A stretch of DNA of 43,948 nt from Lachnospiraceae bacterium C7 (lineage in GTDB: Bacteria; Bacillota; Clostridia; Lachnospirales; Lachnospiraceae). Each line of letters opens with the position of its first letter. Position 1 is the stretch's first letter. The position numbers and the translations under genes are program-made. Below are positions 25,216 through 34,021 of this stretch, in pieces. Location of the stretch: positions 1-43,948 of the forward strand of contig FOPE01000028.1 of assembly GCA_900113385.1 (NCBI GenBank), in the 5' to 3' direction. The notes beneath the pieces were generated by a model. The model had not been told where the DNA came from, searched no databases, and saw nothing but the letters and a program-made list of their open reading frames with translations.

Positions 25216-26682
25216 ATGAATACGATAATAGAGAGTTTCTTGGCACAAGTTAATAAAAATGAGCAAGCTATAGCTGTGTTTGATAATAATAGAAAATTAA
25301 GTAGAAAGGAACTATTGCTTCTTGCAGATACAATTGCATCTAAACTTCCAGCTGATTGTAAGAAAGTGGGAATTATGATGAATCATTCGGTAGAGATGAT
25401 TGCATCAATTCTTGCTGTTTTAAGGGTTGGAGCGGCATATGTACCTGTTGAACCATTTTTCCCAAAAGAAAGAATAAGATACATGCTGGATGAAGCAAAT
25501 GTAACTGCATTAATAACGAATAGTCAATATTCAGATCGTTTTACAGAGATGCCAAATGTCATTGTTGATAACGGATATCAGATTAATAAAAAAGCTGAGA
25601 TTGAATTTGAGTATGACGAAAATAATCTTGCATATGTCCTTTATACATCAGGAACTACAGGAAAGCCAAAAGGCGTAGCGGTTACAAATGCAAATGTTTG
25701 CCATTATGTTAGGGCTTTTGTAAATGAATTTCATTCTCAAGAGGGAGATATAATGCTTCAGCACTCGGTATGTTCCTTCGACATATTTGTAGAAGAAGTA
25801 TTTACTACACTTCTTGCAGGGGCAACACTTGCAATCCCTTCAGATGAAGAGAGAAAGAATGTTAAAAAGTTAATAGGCTTTATTGATAAAAACAAAGTGA
25901 CAATGCTTAGTGGATTCCCATATCTTTTACAGGAACTAAATGAGCTTGAAATTCTTCCAGAAAGTCTGCGTCTTCTTATAAGTGGAGGCGATGTTATCAG
26001 GGCTTCCTATGTTACAAATCTTCTAGGAAAAGTAGAGATTTATAACACTTACGGGCCTTCTGAGACAACTGTATGTGCTTCGTATTTAAGATGTACGAAA
26101 GAAAATATTTTGAAAGATGGAACATTTCCAGTTGGAAAGCCTGTACTTGGAACAGAAATCAAGATACTTGATGAAGAAGGAAATGAACTTCCGGATGGAG
26201 AGATAGGAGAGCTGTGCATCTATGGTGGAGGTGTTTCCAATGGTTATATCGGAAACAGACAATTAGAGAATAAAGCCTTTGTAGAGACAGAAAAAGGTAG
26301 AATGTATAGAAGTGGAGATCTTGGCTATTATCTTCCAGATGGAAATATCGCTTTTTTGCATAGGAAAGACACGCAGATAATGATACATGGGAAACGAGTT
26401 GAAGTAAGCGAAGTTGAAAATGTGCTTGTGAAGTCAGAATACGTTAAACAGGCATATGTAGCACCTAAAATGGACGACAATAATCTATCTTATATGGTTG
26501 CATATATTGTAAAAAGCAAGGAAGAGGTTGAACTTTCTGATATTACAGAATATATGCGAGATTATCTTACAGATTTCATGATACCGGAGTATTTTGTGGT
26601 ACTTAAAAAACTTCCGTTAAATGTAAATGGTAAAGTTGATAAAGCAGCACTTCCAAATGTATTAAGAAAGGTAGCAGCGTAA
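25216..26682 (+). CDS. Stand-alone amino-acid adenylation enzyme (NRPS A-domain type)
   Basis: A 488-residue adenylate-forming enzyme. Core motifs in order: RVGAAYVPVEPFFPKERIRYML (A2), YVLYTSGTTGKPKGVAVT (A3), SFDIFVEEVFTTLLAGA (A4, with the Asp that anchors an amino-acid amine), YNTYGPSETTVCASY (A5), GELCIYGGGVSNGYIG (A6), YRSGDLGYYLPDGNIAFLHRKD (A7), MIHGKRVEVSEVENVL (A8) and LPLNVNGKVDKAAL (A10, catalytic Lys). It activates an amino acid with ATP. No carrier protein, condensation or thioesterase domain is fused or encoded beside it. DltA is a relative, but no dltBCD is nearby. The stop overlaps the GNAT start by one base. Confidence 0.88.
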   Translation: MNTIIESFLAQVNKNEQAIAVFDNNRKLSRKELLLLADTIASKLPADCKKVGIMMNHSVEMIASILAVLRVGAAYVPVEPFFPKERIRYMLDEANVTALITNSQYSDRFTEMPNVIVDNGYQINKKAEIEFEYDENNLAYVLYTSGTTGKPKGVAVTNANVCHYVRAFVNEFHSQEGDIMLQHSVCSFDIFVEEVFTTLLAGATLAIPSDEERKNVKKLIGFIDKNKVTMLSGFPYLLQELNELEILPESLRLLISGGDVIRASYVTNLLGKVEIYNTYGPSETTVCASYLRCTKENILKDGTFPVGKPVLGTEIKILDEEGNELPDGEIGELCIYGGGVSNGYIGNRQLENKAFVETEKGRMYRSGDLGYYLPDGNIAFLHRKDTQIMIHGKRVEVSEVENVLVKSEYVKQAYVAPKMDDNNLSYMVAYIVKSKEEVELSDITEYMRDYLTDFMIPEYFVVLKKLPLNVNGKVDKAALPNVLRKVAA

Positions 26683-27170
26683 TGGAGAATACAATAACAA
26701 TAAGAGAATTTAATATTGATGACTTAGAATTATTACTTTCATTAAGAATGGAGGTGTTGTCAAATGTTTTTTCCTCTGAAAGAAAAGAAATATCTGATAA
26801 AGAGTGGAATGACATAAGAGAGGAAAATGAAAAATACTATGTAGAAGAACTTGAAAAGGATGGTCATATTGCTTGTGGGATTTATGTATCAGGAGAAGTG
26901 GTAGGATGTGGTGGAGTTTGCTTGTATAAAGAGATGCCATCACCAGACAATCGTAGTGGTAAATGTGCATATCTCATGAATATATATGTGAGAAAAGCAT
27001 ATAGAAGACAAGGATTTGCAAAAAAAATCTGTAATTATTTGGTAAATAAAGCCAAAAGTTTAGGGGCTGATAAGATATATCTTGAAAGTTCTGACATGGC
27101 AGTAGGATTATATAAATCTCTTGGATTTGCAAGTATGAATGGATACATGAAATTAAGTAAGGTAAAATAA
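26682..27170 (+). CDS. GNAT-family N-acetyltransferase
   Basis: A 162-residue acetyltransferase. The acetyl-CoA motif appears as LMNIYVRKAYRRQGFAKKICNYLVNKAKSLGADKIYLESS followed by AVGLYKSLGFASMNGYMKL, with CGIYVSGEVVGCGGVCLYKE as the central strands. Its start overlaps the adenylation gene stop (TAATG), so the enzymes are translated together and may act on one amino-acid-derived substrate. The direct substrate cannot be read. The next gene follows after 43 bases. Confidence 0.88.
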   Translation: MENTITIREFNIDDLELLLSLRMEVLSNVFSSERKEISDKEWNDIREENEKYYVEELEKDGHIACGIYVSGEVVGCGGVCLYKEMPSPDNRSGKCAYLMNIYVRKAYRRQGFAKKICNYLVNKAKSLGADKIYLESSDMAVGLYKSLGFASMNGYMKLSKVK

Positions 27171-27213
27171 AGATATAAAATAACGTCGATATGATTTTGA
27201 TAGGAGGTTTGCT

Positions 27214-27618
27214 ATGTCACAAAAAAATGAAGACTACATGTCGTATGAAGAATATTTGGTACAGCTAAAAAAAGGTATTGTTACAAGTGGAGGAAATTGT
27301 CCGGTAACACCACTTCTTGAGATGCTTTCGGGAAGATGGAAATCGCAGATTATATATGAACTATGCATATACGATAGCATTCGATTTGGACAGTTGAAAA
27401 AGGATCTTTCTGGAATTACTAATACAATGCTGACAAAGAGTCTTAGAGAACTTGAGAAAGATGGTCTTGTTGATAGAAAACAATTTAATGAAGTGCCTCC
27501 ACATGTTGAGTATTCGTTATCAGATATGGGTAAAGACATGTATCCTATTTTTTATGCAATTATGAATTGGGGTTTCAAATATGAGAATGAGATTTATAAT
27601 TCAAAAGAGGATGAATAA
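27214..27618 (+). CDS. HxlR-family transcriptional regulator
   Basis: A 134-residue winged-helix regulator of the HxlR/DUF24 group: NCPVTPLLEMLSGRWKSQIIYELCIYDSIRFGQLKKDLSGITNTMLTKSLRELEKDGLVDRKQFNEVPPHVEYSLSDMGK is the family signature, including Cys31-like redox-capable cysteine before PVTP. Members respond to aldehydes, quinones or thiol stress. A perfect AGGAGG precedes the ATG. As last gene after the adenylation/GNAT pair it probably controls that cluster. Confidence 0.92.
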   Translation: MSQKNEDYMSYEEYLVQLKKGIVTSGGNCPVTPLLEMLSGRWKSQIIYELCIYDSIRFGQLKKDLSGITNTMLTKSLRELEKDGLVDRKQFNEVPPHVEYSLSDMGKDMYPIFYAIMNWGFKYENEIYNSKEDE

Positions 27619-27680
27619 CGCAAATGGTAGCAGATAAAAATGTATAATATAAAGTATTAAGAAAAGAGAGGTTGTCTTAA

Positions 27681-27891
27681 TTGCACGATATATGTAATCC
27701 GTGGCACGGTTGCAGAAAATGCAGTGAGGGTTGGTTGTAAGAACTGTTATATGTACTATCTAGATTCTCTTCATGATAAAGATGGATCAAATATTTATAG
27801 AACTAAATCTGGCTTTAAGTATCCACTTTCAAAATTTCGTGATGGTACATATAAGGTGAAAAGCGGGGAAATGATTCGTGTCTGCATGACA
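27681..27891 (+). pseudogene. DUF5131 (phage Gp37/Gp68-like) N-terminal fragment, frameshifted
   Basis: From TTG 27681 (AAGAGAGG upstream) the frame reads LHDICNPWHGCRKCSEG, the usual opening of DUF5131 proteins with its Cys cluster, then hits a stop at 27738. The sequel CKNCYMYYLDSLHDKDGSNIY continues in another frame to RVCMT at ~27891. The break is a tandem duplication of GGTT (27729-27736); removing four bases restores CSEGCKNCYMYYLD. After CMT the DUF5131 similarity stops and DNA of a GH1 gene begins, so most of the gene is deleted. Not expected to be functional. Confidence 0.8.
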
Positions 27892-27892
27892 T

Positions 27893-28383
<491 letters not shown>

Positions 28384-28685
28384 TGGAGTGGAATTAAGCC
28401 AATGACAATTGTTATAATAATGGCTTTAAGCAACTTAAATCAACAGCGTATATATTTTTTTTGTGTGATCAATGCTGTGATTCCGGAAAGCATGTACAGC
28501 TTAGATTGATTTTGATATAATGAAAGAAAATTGAGTTTAAGTACAATTTACTATAAAATATGCTAATTATCAGTAAAATTATTTGGTAGACAAGGTCTGT
28601 CAGGTGTGAAATATGGCATTTTTCGCTTTGTGTCGTGTTATATAACCTAATTAATTGATAATATATGCTCGAAAGGAGAAAGTAA
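28384..28685 (+). other. Intergenic gap between GH1 remnant and XRE regulator
   Basis: Besides the hairpin just after the GH1 remnant I see no gene or repeat. The last ~60 bases carry AT-rich promoter-like sequence (TTGTGT, TATATAAC, TGATAATAT) and GAAAGGAG before the regulator ATG, but no unambiguous -35/-10 pair. Confidence 0.5.
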
Positions 28686-29225
28686 ATGGATCAGAAAAAA
28701 ATAGGTGGTTTCTTAAAAGAACTCCGTAAGGAAAATGAGATGACCCAGGAACAGATTGCGGAACGATTTAATGTTTCGAGCAGAACGATATCTCGTTGGG
28801 AAAATGGAAATAATATGCCAGATTTGGATGTTCTAATAGAAATATCAGACTATTATGAAGTTGACATTCGAGAAATTCTTAATGGAGAAAGGAAAAGCGA
28901 GAATATGGATAAGAAAATGAAAGAAACTTTATTACAGGCAGCAGATTATACAAATACAGAGGCAGAAAAATATAATAAACGAGTAAGAATATGTAATTCA
29001 ATTGCATTAATACTTAATGTCTTATGTATGTTAATTAAAGATAACGGAATATATATGGATAATTATATAATTCGTAATGGTTTGAATTTTACACAGGGAT
29101 TATCAGTAGGAATGCTGTTTTTCAGTTTAATAATGGCGAGCCGTTATGGAGCAAAAGTCAGAGCATTTAAACAGAGATTATTGAAAAAAATGGAAAATTA
29201 TGAATATCAAAGAAAGGTTAAATGA
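28686..29225 (+). CDS. XRE-family regulator with C-terminal membrane helices
   Basis: A 179-residue protein. The N-terminal Cro/C1 helix-turn-helix (1-65) reads IGGFLKELRKENEMTQEQIAERFNVSSRTISRWENGNNMPDLDVLIEISDYYEVDIREILNG, closely like membrane-tethered XRE regulators of Firmicutes. A charged linker (~68-100) is followed by two hydrophobic segments (~103-120 and ~138-152) and a basic tail, so it is probably membrane-anchored. It is followed after 9 bases by the ferredoxin gene, so an operon is likely. Its signal is unknown. Confidence 0.88.
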   Translation: MDQKKIGGFLKELRKENEMTQEQIAERFNVSSRTISRWENGNNMPDLDVLIEISDYYEVDIREILNGERKSENMDKKMKETLLQAADYTNTEAEKYNKRVRICNSIALILNVLCMLIKDNGIYMDNYIIRNGLNFTQGLSVGMLFFSLIMASRYGAKVRAFKQRLLKKMENYEYQRKVK

Positions 29226-29234
29226 TACTAGATC

Positions 29235-30053
29235 ATGAAGAAGTACAGATTATCAATCATCATGCTGACGGTATTTGAGATAGTGGCCATAACGCTGTGG
29301 TTGACAAAGAACAATCTGTTTTACCTGTTCAACTTCAGTTATATAGGCTTATCTATATCGTTGGGGATTTTTCTATTCATAAGAAAATACAAACATGCTC
29401 GTCGAATAGTGCAGCTGCTTGTCGGTTTATATATGCTGGTCTATCTGGGACTTATATGTCAAGAAAATATGCAGATTGAGGGATTCTGGTATTATCTCTT
29501 TACAGGTGTCTTTGAGGCAGCAACCATACATTATGCTGTTGCAAAGATATTTGGACCACTCATATTCGGGCGAGGATGGTGCGGATATGCATGTTGGACA
29601 GCAATGGTGCTGGATTTTCTTCCGTATAAGGAGCCGAAAGAACCAAGGCGAAAACTGGGATGGATCCGATATGTCACTTTTGTTGCATCACTTATATTTG
29701 TATCGGCATTATTTCTTGCAAAAGTTGGAAATATAGAACATATTATGTTTTGGGCATTTGTAGTTGGAAATATAGTGTATTACTTAATCGGAATAGTTCT
29801 GGCAATTGCTTTTAAGGACAACAGAGCATTCTGTAAGTACATATGTCCAATAACAGTGTTTTTAAAGCCGATGAGTTATTTTTCATTGATTCGTATAAAG
29901 TGCGATGAGAAAAAATGTATATCTTGCGGTAAATGCAAACGGGTCTGTCCGATGAATGTGAATGTGACGGATAATTCTAGAAAACGGGAGAACGGAACAG
30001 AGTGTATTTTGTGCATGGAATGTGTGAAGAATTGTCCAAAGAATGCACTTTGA
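29235..30053 (+). CDS. NapH/CcoG-like membrane 4Fe-4S ferredoxin
   Basis: A 272-residue protein with about five membrane helices and a cytoplasmic bis-4Fe-4S module. FGPLIFGRGWCGYACWTAMVLDFLPYKEP and FCKYICPITVFLKPMSYFSLIRIKCDE are the conserved Cys-rich membrane-edge motifs of the NapH/CcoG/NosR-type family. The C-terminal ferredoxin has CISCGKCKRVCP and CILCMECVKNCP. It should pass electrons across or along the membrane, but no partner oxidoreductase is nearby. It lies directly behind an XRE regulator. GC content is higher than in the core genes upstream, fitting an accessory region. Confidence 0.85.
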   Translation: MKKYRLSIIMLTVFEIVAITLWLTKNNLFYLFNFSYIGLSISLGIFLFIRKYKHARRIVQLLVGLYMLVYLGLICQENMQIEGFWYYLFTGVFEAATIHYAVAKIFGPLIFGRGWCGYACWTAMVLDFLPYKEPKEPRRKLGWIRYVTFVASLIFVSALFLAKVGNIEHIMFWAFVVGNIVYYLIGIVLAIAFKDNRAFCKYICPITVFLKPMSYFSLIRIKCDEKKCISCGKCKRVCPMNVNVTDNSRKRENGTECILCMECVKNCPKNAL

Positions 30054-30155
30054 ATTTCAGATGCAGGGCCAATTACAAGGTTTTGAGAATATTTGAGGAG
30101 ATAAAATCAGTATGATAAAGATGATTTTGGAGATGTGACATACAATTACATATGG

Positions 30156-30265
30156 CTAAGCGTACTTAATCTTAAGTGTGCTTGGTTACTAATAAACAAC
30201 CCCATCGGGACGTGTCAAAAGCAGTAAATATATGCTGGAGTTTGACACAATCTGGTGGGGTTGTT
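30156..30265. ncRNA. Two adjacent strong stem-loops, possible terminator or structured RNA
   Basis: First hairpin: CTAAGCGTACTTAA (30156-30169) with TTAAGTGTGCTTGG (30172-30185), 14 positions with G-U pairs. The second is a three-tier stem: AACAACCCCA (30195-30204)/TGGGGTTGTT (30256-30265), then GTGTCAAA (30212-30219)/TTTGACAC (30241-30248), then AGCA/TGCT around a ~9-base loop. There is no long T-run, so simple termination is uncertain. It lies between the ferredoxin gene and a converging pseudogene and could act on either strand. Confidence 0.5.
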
Positions 30266-30323
30266 ATTTGATAAAAGACTCAAAAAATCGGAATCCTTTA
30301 TTAACTTTGATTAGTGTTTATTT

Positions 30324-30714
30324 TTATTTTAATGTTGGTAAAATGACTTGCTTAAAAATGTCGAGTTTACCGAAGTCATCAATTACATCTAATTGTGGTT
30401 CATACCATTGCCATGTATCTAATGCATTATTATATCGCTGCTCTACTAAGTAATATCCAATTTCTAGTTTATAAATGTTTGCGTGTATTAATTCGTTCCA
30501 ATTTTTCAAAGCCTGCAAGATAAGCCACAATATACTGGGCTTTCATTAAACTGAAATCATCCTCATCGATGTCGAAAGTTACAATAATATCATCAATGTT
30601 TGGCCAAAACTTTGGTTTATAACTGTAGATATAATCGTTTTCTTTTGTGTACTGTGTCTGGAAATCTTTATAGAATTTCTTTGCCTGTGATTTGAAATAC
30701 TTAATGTAATCCAT
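30324..30714 (-). pseudogene. Small conserved protein gene split by a one-base frameshift
   Basis: The 5' part encodes MDYIKYFKSQAKKFYKDFQ to VAYLAGFEK. The 3' part continues one frame over as WNELIHANIYKLEIGYYLV to KLDIFKQVILPTLK. The join is at GAAAAATTGG (~30500); removing one base gives GFEKWNELIHA, which reads naturally. The two parts together would give ~128 residues, an acidic soluble protein I recall as a conserved hypothetical of Firmicutes but cannot name. GGAGGAG precedes the ATG. The split is either a real insertion or a sequencing error. Confidence 0.65.
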
Positions 30715-30913
30715 AATATGAACTCCTCCTTTGATAAATCATTTTTTCGTGAAGCATCCGTAATCAATTCCAATGATACTAATCAAAGTTGGTTTGTGTC
30801 GAAAATAAGAGGCTGACTGGGGCTTTACACGGATGAGCTGGCGCGACAATACACCAATATTCTGATAACAAATTATGTAAAAAAATGTCAATTTAATCGA
30901 ATGGTGATTTCTA

Positions 30914-30942
30914 TTGAAACTATTCCTCATAAGGAATATAAT
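30914..30942 (+). promoter_or_regulatory. Consensus promoter with internal operator, start of the restriction-modification operon
   Basis: TTGAAA (30914-30919) and TATAAT (30937-30942) are exactly 17 bases apart. The spacer is almost filled by a perfect interrupted palindrome TATTCCT-CATA-AGGAATA (30921-30938) that overlaps the -10 box. A protein bound there would block RNA polymerase. The first gene downstream is a small helix-turn-helix protein, the obvious candidate. The rest of 30715-30913 has no gene I can support; a TTGACA near 30890 on the other strand may serve the split gene. Confidence 0.8.
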
Positions 30943-30980
30943 ATAGGAGTCAGTTTTTCGACTTTTATGGAGGATTTGAT

Positions 30981-31169
30981 ATGGAGTATGTATCTACATC
31001 GGAAATTGCAAAAATTTGGGATATTTCACGTCGTCGAGTTACGACATTGTGCAGAGAAGGCAGGATTGAAGGAGCTGTTTTTGCTGCCAATACATGGCTC
31101 GTGCCTAAAGATGCAAAAAAACCGGAAGATCCGAGAAGAGTTCGCAAGATGGAAAAGAATAAGAAGTGA
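30981..31169 (+). CDS. Small MerR/excisionase-like helix-turn-helix protein
   Basis: A 62-residue protein: EYVSTSEIAKIWDISRRRVTTLCREGRIEGAVFAANTWLVPKDAKKPEDPRR is the compact winged-helix found in MerR N-termini and phage excisionases, with almost nothing else besides a Lys-rich tail. GGAGGA precedes the ATG. As the leader gene of a type I restriction-modification operon, behind a promoter with an embedded palindrome, it probably acts as an autorepressor timing expression, analogous in role to C proteins of type II systems but of another fold. That role is inference. Confidence 0.8.
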   Translation: MEYVSTSEIAKIWDISRRRVTTLCREGRIEGAVFAANTWLVPKDAKKPEDPRRVRKMEKNKK

Positions 31170-31194
31170 TTGTGGACTCAGTGAGTCCACAATC
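31168..31194 (+). promoter_or_regulatory. Perfect 12-bp hairpin between the regulator and hsdM
   Basis: GATTGTGGACTC (31168-31179), loop AGT, GAGTCCACAATC (31183-31194). It overlaps the regulator's TGA stop. No T-run follows, so it is not a standard terminator. It could stabilise the downstream mRNA, limit read-through or be a second operator. Confidence 0.75.
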
Positions 31195-31234
31195 TAAAAA
31201 TAGCTACTTTAAAATAAATTGGAGGCAAATATAA

Positions 31235-32965
31235 ATGGCAACAAGAAGTGCAAAGATTGATCAAAAGGCAGGCCTTATTTGGGCGATTGCAGATAAGTTG
31301 ACAGGTCCATACAAACCACACGAGTATGGAGACGTTATCTTGCCAATTACAGTAATTAGACGATTTGACTGTATTTTGGCAGACACAAAGGATGCTGTTT
31401 TGGCTAAATATGAAGAGGTAAAAAATCTTCCGATGAAAGATGTACTTCTTAGAAAAGCATCCGGGTTTGATTTTTATAACACAAGTAAATACACATTCGA
31501 AAAATTAATGGATGATCCGGATCATATTGAAGAAAACTTTAGGGATTATCTGAATGGCTTTTCGGATAATGTATTAGACATTATAGAGAAGTTTAAATTT
31601 GATGGACATATTACATATATGGCTAACAAAAACATTCTCTATATTGTCTTAAAAGAATTTACAACGGAAAAAGGAAATTTACATCCAAGCGAGATTTCTA
31701 ATCTTGAGATGGGTTACATATTCGAGGAGATTATTCGTCGATTTTCTGAGGCGCATAATGAAGATGCTGGACAGCATTATACACCAAGAGAAGTTATTCA
31801 GCTTATGGTTAATATACTTTTTTATGATGATAATGATATTCTTTCCGGAAATAATGTAGCCAAGACTATTTATGATCCGGCATGTGGAACAGGGGGTATG
31901 CTTTCTGTTGCAGAAGAATATCTTCACAGTTTAAATGCATCAACAGAGCTTGTGGCATTTGGTCAGGAAATTAATGATCAGACATTTGCAATTTGTAAAG
32001 CAGATATGCTTATAAAGGGGAATAATGCTGATTATATCAAGGACGGTAATACGCTTTCTGATGACCAGTTCGCTGGCAATACATTTGATTATATTCTTTC
32101 TAATCCACCATTTGGTAGAGAGTGGAAGAATGAGAAGGCGAAAGTTACAGAGGAAGCTAAGAAAGGATTTGCTGGTCGTTTTGGAGCAGGTCTTCCTGCG
32201 GCAAGTGATGGTCAGATGCTTTTCCTTATGACTGCAATTTCTAAGATGAAGGATATTAGTCAGGGTGGAAGCCGCATCGCAATCATTCATAATGGATCAC
32301 CATTATTTACAGGTGATGCAGGATCAGGACCATCTAATATTAGAAAATATATATTAGAAAATGATTTGCTAGAGGCAATCGTGGCACTTCCGAATGATAT
32401 TTTTTACAACACCGGAATTGCAACATATATCTGGGTGCTTTCAAATAAGAAGGCTGGAACTGTTCGAGAAGGAAAAGTTCAGCTTATTAATGCAAACGAA
32501 CTTTATGAGAAGCGACGTAAGGCTCTTGGAAATAAAAGAAATGATATTCCGGAAAAATACATCGAGGAGATTACGCAGATTTACGGTGATTTCAAGGAAA
32601 GCGACATCAGTCAGATTTATGAGAATGCTGACTTTGGATATACAAAAATTACAGTGGAAAGACCTCAAAAAGACGAGGATGGCAATGTGGTATTAAAGAA
32701 AGGTAAGCCGGTAGCGGATACCTCTCTTCGTGACACAGAAAATGTGCCATTAAAAGAAGACATTAAAGCCTATTTTGAACGTGAGGTGCTTCCTTTTGCG
32801 CCTGACGCATGGATTGATGAAAAGAAGTCCAAGGTGGGATATGAGATTCCATTCACAAGATATTTTTATAAGTATGAAGCACCGAGACCGTCAGAAGAAA
32901 TTATGGCGGAAATTATGGAACTTGAAAAAGAATTGTCCGGTAGTCTAGAGGAGGTATTTCGCTAA
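31235..32965 (+). CDS. hsdM: Type I restriction-modification system, DNA methyltransferase subunit
   Basis: A 576-residue N6-adenine methyltransferase that pairs with HsdS to methylate the host recognition sites. The N-terminal HsdM helical domain (~10-150) contains GLIWAIADKLTGPYKPHEYGDVILPITVIRRFDCIL. The catalytic domain has the AdoMet motif I YDPACGTGGMLS (~211-222) and motif IV NPPFG (~289). EDAGQHYTPREVIQLMVNIL precedes the catalytic core as in all HsdM. TTGGAGG lies before the ATG and the stop overlaps the rhuM start by one base. Complete. Confidence 0.97.
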   Translation: MATRSAKIDQKAGLIWAIADKLTGPYKPHEYGDVILPITVIRRFDCILADTKDAVLAKYEEVKNLPMKDVLLRKASGFDFYNTSKYTFEKLMDDPDHIEENFRDYLNGFSDNVLDIIEKFKFDGHITYMANKNILYIVLKEFTTEKGNLHPSEISNLEMGYIFEEIIRRFSEAHNEDAGQHYTPREVIQLMVNILFYDDNDILSGNNVAKTIYDPACGTGGMLSVAEEYLHSLNASTELVAFGQEINDQTFAICKADMLIKGNNADYIKDGNTLSDDQFAGNTFDYILSNPPFGREWKNEKAKVTEEAKKGFAGRFGAGLPAASDGQMLFLMTAISKMKDISQGGSRIAIIHNGSPLFTGDAGSGPSNIRKYILENDLLEAIVALPNDIFYNTGIATYIWVLSNKKAGTVREGKVQLINANELYEKRRKALGNKRNDIPEKYIEEITQIYGDFKESDISQIYENADFGYTKITVERPQKDEDGNVVLKKGKPVADTSLRDTENVPLKEDIKAYFEREVLPFAPDAWIDEKKSKVGYEIPFTRYFYKYEAPRPSEEIMAEIMELEKELSGSLEEVFR

Positions 32966-33999
32966 TGGCTAAGAAAAAAGAGATTAATATTAGATCCTCT
33001 GCAGCAGAGTATCTAACTTTTATTACTGCTACCGGTGAAGGTGGGATAGAGGCAATTTATGCTGATGAGAATGTTTGGTTAAGTCAAAAAATGATGGGTG
33101 TTCTTTACGATGTTGGGAAAAGCACAATCAATTATCATTTGCATAAACTGTATGAAGATGGAGAAATAGAAGAGAATTCAGTTGTTCGAAAATTTCGAAC
33201 AACTGCCGATGATGGAAAAGACTACGATACGTTACATTATAATCTTAAGGCTATCATTGCAGTTGGTCATAAAGTAGACTCGGAAAAAGCAGTTCAATTT
33301 CGTAAATGGGCAAATACTATAATCGAAGAATACACGATTAAAGGCTATGCCATGGACGATGAAAGGCTCAAAAAAGGCGGTAGTATTTTAACGAAGGAAT
33401 ATTTTGAGCAGTTATTGGAACGTATTCGAGAAATACGTTTGTCGGAACGTAAATTTTATCAGAAGATAACGGATATTTACGCGACTTCAATTGATTATGA
33501 TTCTACAGCAAAGGAAACAAAGCGATTTTTTGCTGCTGTACAAAACAAGCTTCACTATGCTGTTCATGGTCAGACCGCAGCAGAAGTGATTTATAACAGG
33601 GCGGATGCTGAGAAAGAGCATATGGGACTCACAACATGGGCAGGGTCTCCGAATAGCAAGATTCATAAGTATGATGTTACTGTGGCAAAAAATTATTTGA
33701 CGGAAGAAGAATTAGCTATCCTTAGTAGAATGGTTACGGCCTATCTGGATTTGGCAGAAAGTATGGCAATGCGAAATATTCCTATGACTATGGCGGATTG
33801 GGAAATTAGATTAGATGGTTTTCTTACCTTGATGGATCATGAGGTCCTAAAGGACAAGGGAAAAATCAGTGCAGAACAAGCTAAGATTCATGCGGAAACG
33901 GAATTCGAAAAATATAGAGTGATTCAGGATCGATTATTCCAAAGTGATTTTGATCGATTCATGGAGTTGGAAGAACATTTAAAAGATGAACATAAATAA
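32965..33999 (+). CDS. rhuM: RhuM-family protein embedded in the type I RM operon
   Basis: A 344-residue protein. An N-terminal winged-helix-like part (~28-95: EAIYADENVWLSQKMMGVLYDVGKSTINYHLHKLYEDGEIEENSVVRKFRTTADDGKDYDTLHYNL) and the following block VGHKVDSEKAVQFRKWANTIIEEYTIKGYAMDDERLK are the RhuM signature. The C-terminal half is helical. The family was named from a Salmonella pathogenicity island gene and is often found inside type I RM operons; its function is unsettled, and a DNA-binding regulator or toxin-like accessory has been suggested. Start overlaps the hsdM stop; hsdS follows after 22 bases. Confidence 0.9.
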   Translation: MAKKKEINIRSSAAEYLTFITATGEGGIEAIYADENVWLSQKMMGVLYDVGKSTINYHLHKLYEDGEIEENSVVRKFRTTADDGKDYDTLHYNLKAIIAVGHKVDSEKAVQFRKWANTIIEEYTIKGYAMDDERLKKGGSILTKEYFEQLLERIREIRLSERKFYQKITDIYATSIDYDSTAKETKRFFAAVQNKLHYAVHGQTAAEVIYNRADAEKEHMGLTTWAGSPNSKIHKYDVTVAKNYLTEEELAILSRMVTAYLDLAESMAMRNIPMTMADWEIRLDGFLTLMDHEVLKDKGKISAEQAKIHAETEFEKYRVIQDRLFQSDFDRFMELEEHLKDEHK

Positions 34000-34021
34000 A
34001 AGAAAAGGAAGAGGACTTTAA

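Noticed and set aside
25216-26682. DltA (D-alanine activating enzyme) of a teichoic acid operon
   Set aside because: The fold is related, but no dltB, dltC or dltD is adjacent and the partners are GNAT and HxlR.
30195-30265. Folded integron attC-like site
   Set aside because: It has imperfect dyad symmetry and a GTTGTTA end, but no GTTRRRY core with matching RYYYAAC, and no integrase gene is visible.
30480-30520. Programmed ribosomal frameshift in the split small gene
   Set aside because: The required shift is +1 at GAA AAA TTG, with no known slippery context or rare codon; a one-base insertion is simpler.
30739-30930. Minus-strand ORF of 63 codons in the gap before the defence operon
   Set aside because: No recognisable family and no convincing binding site. 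It overlaps the operon promoter on the other strand.
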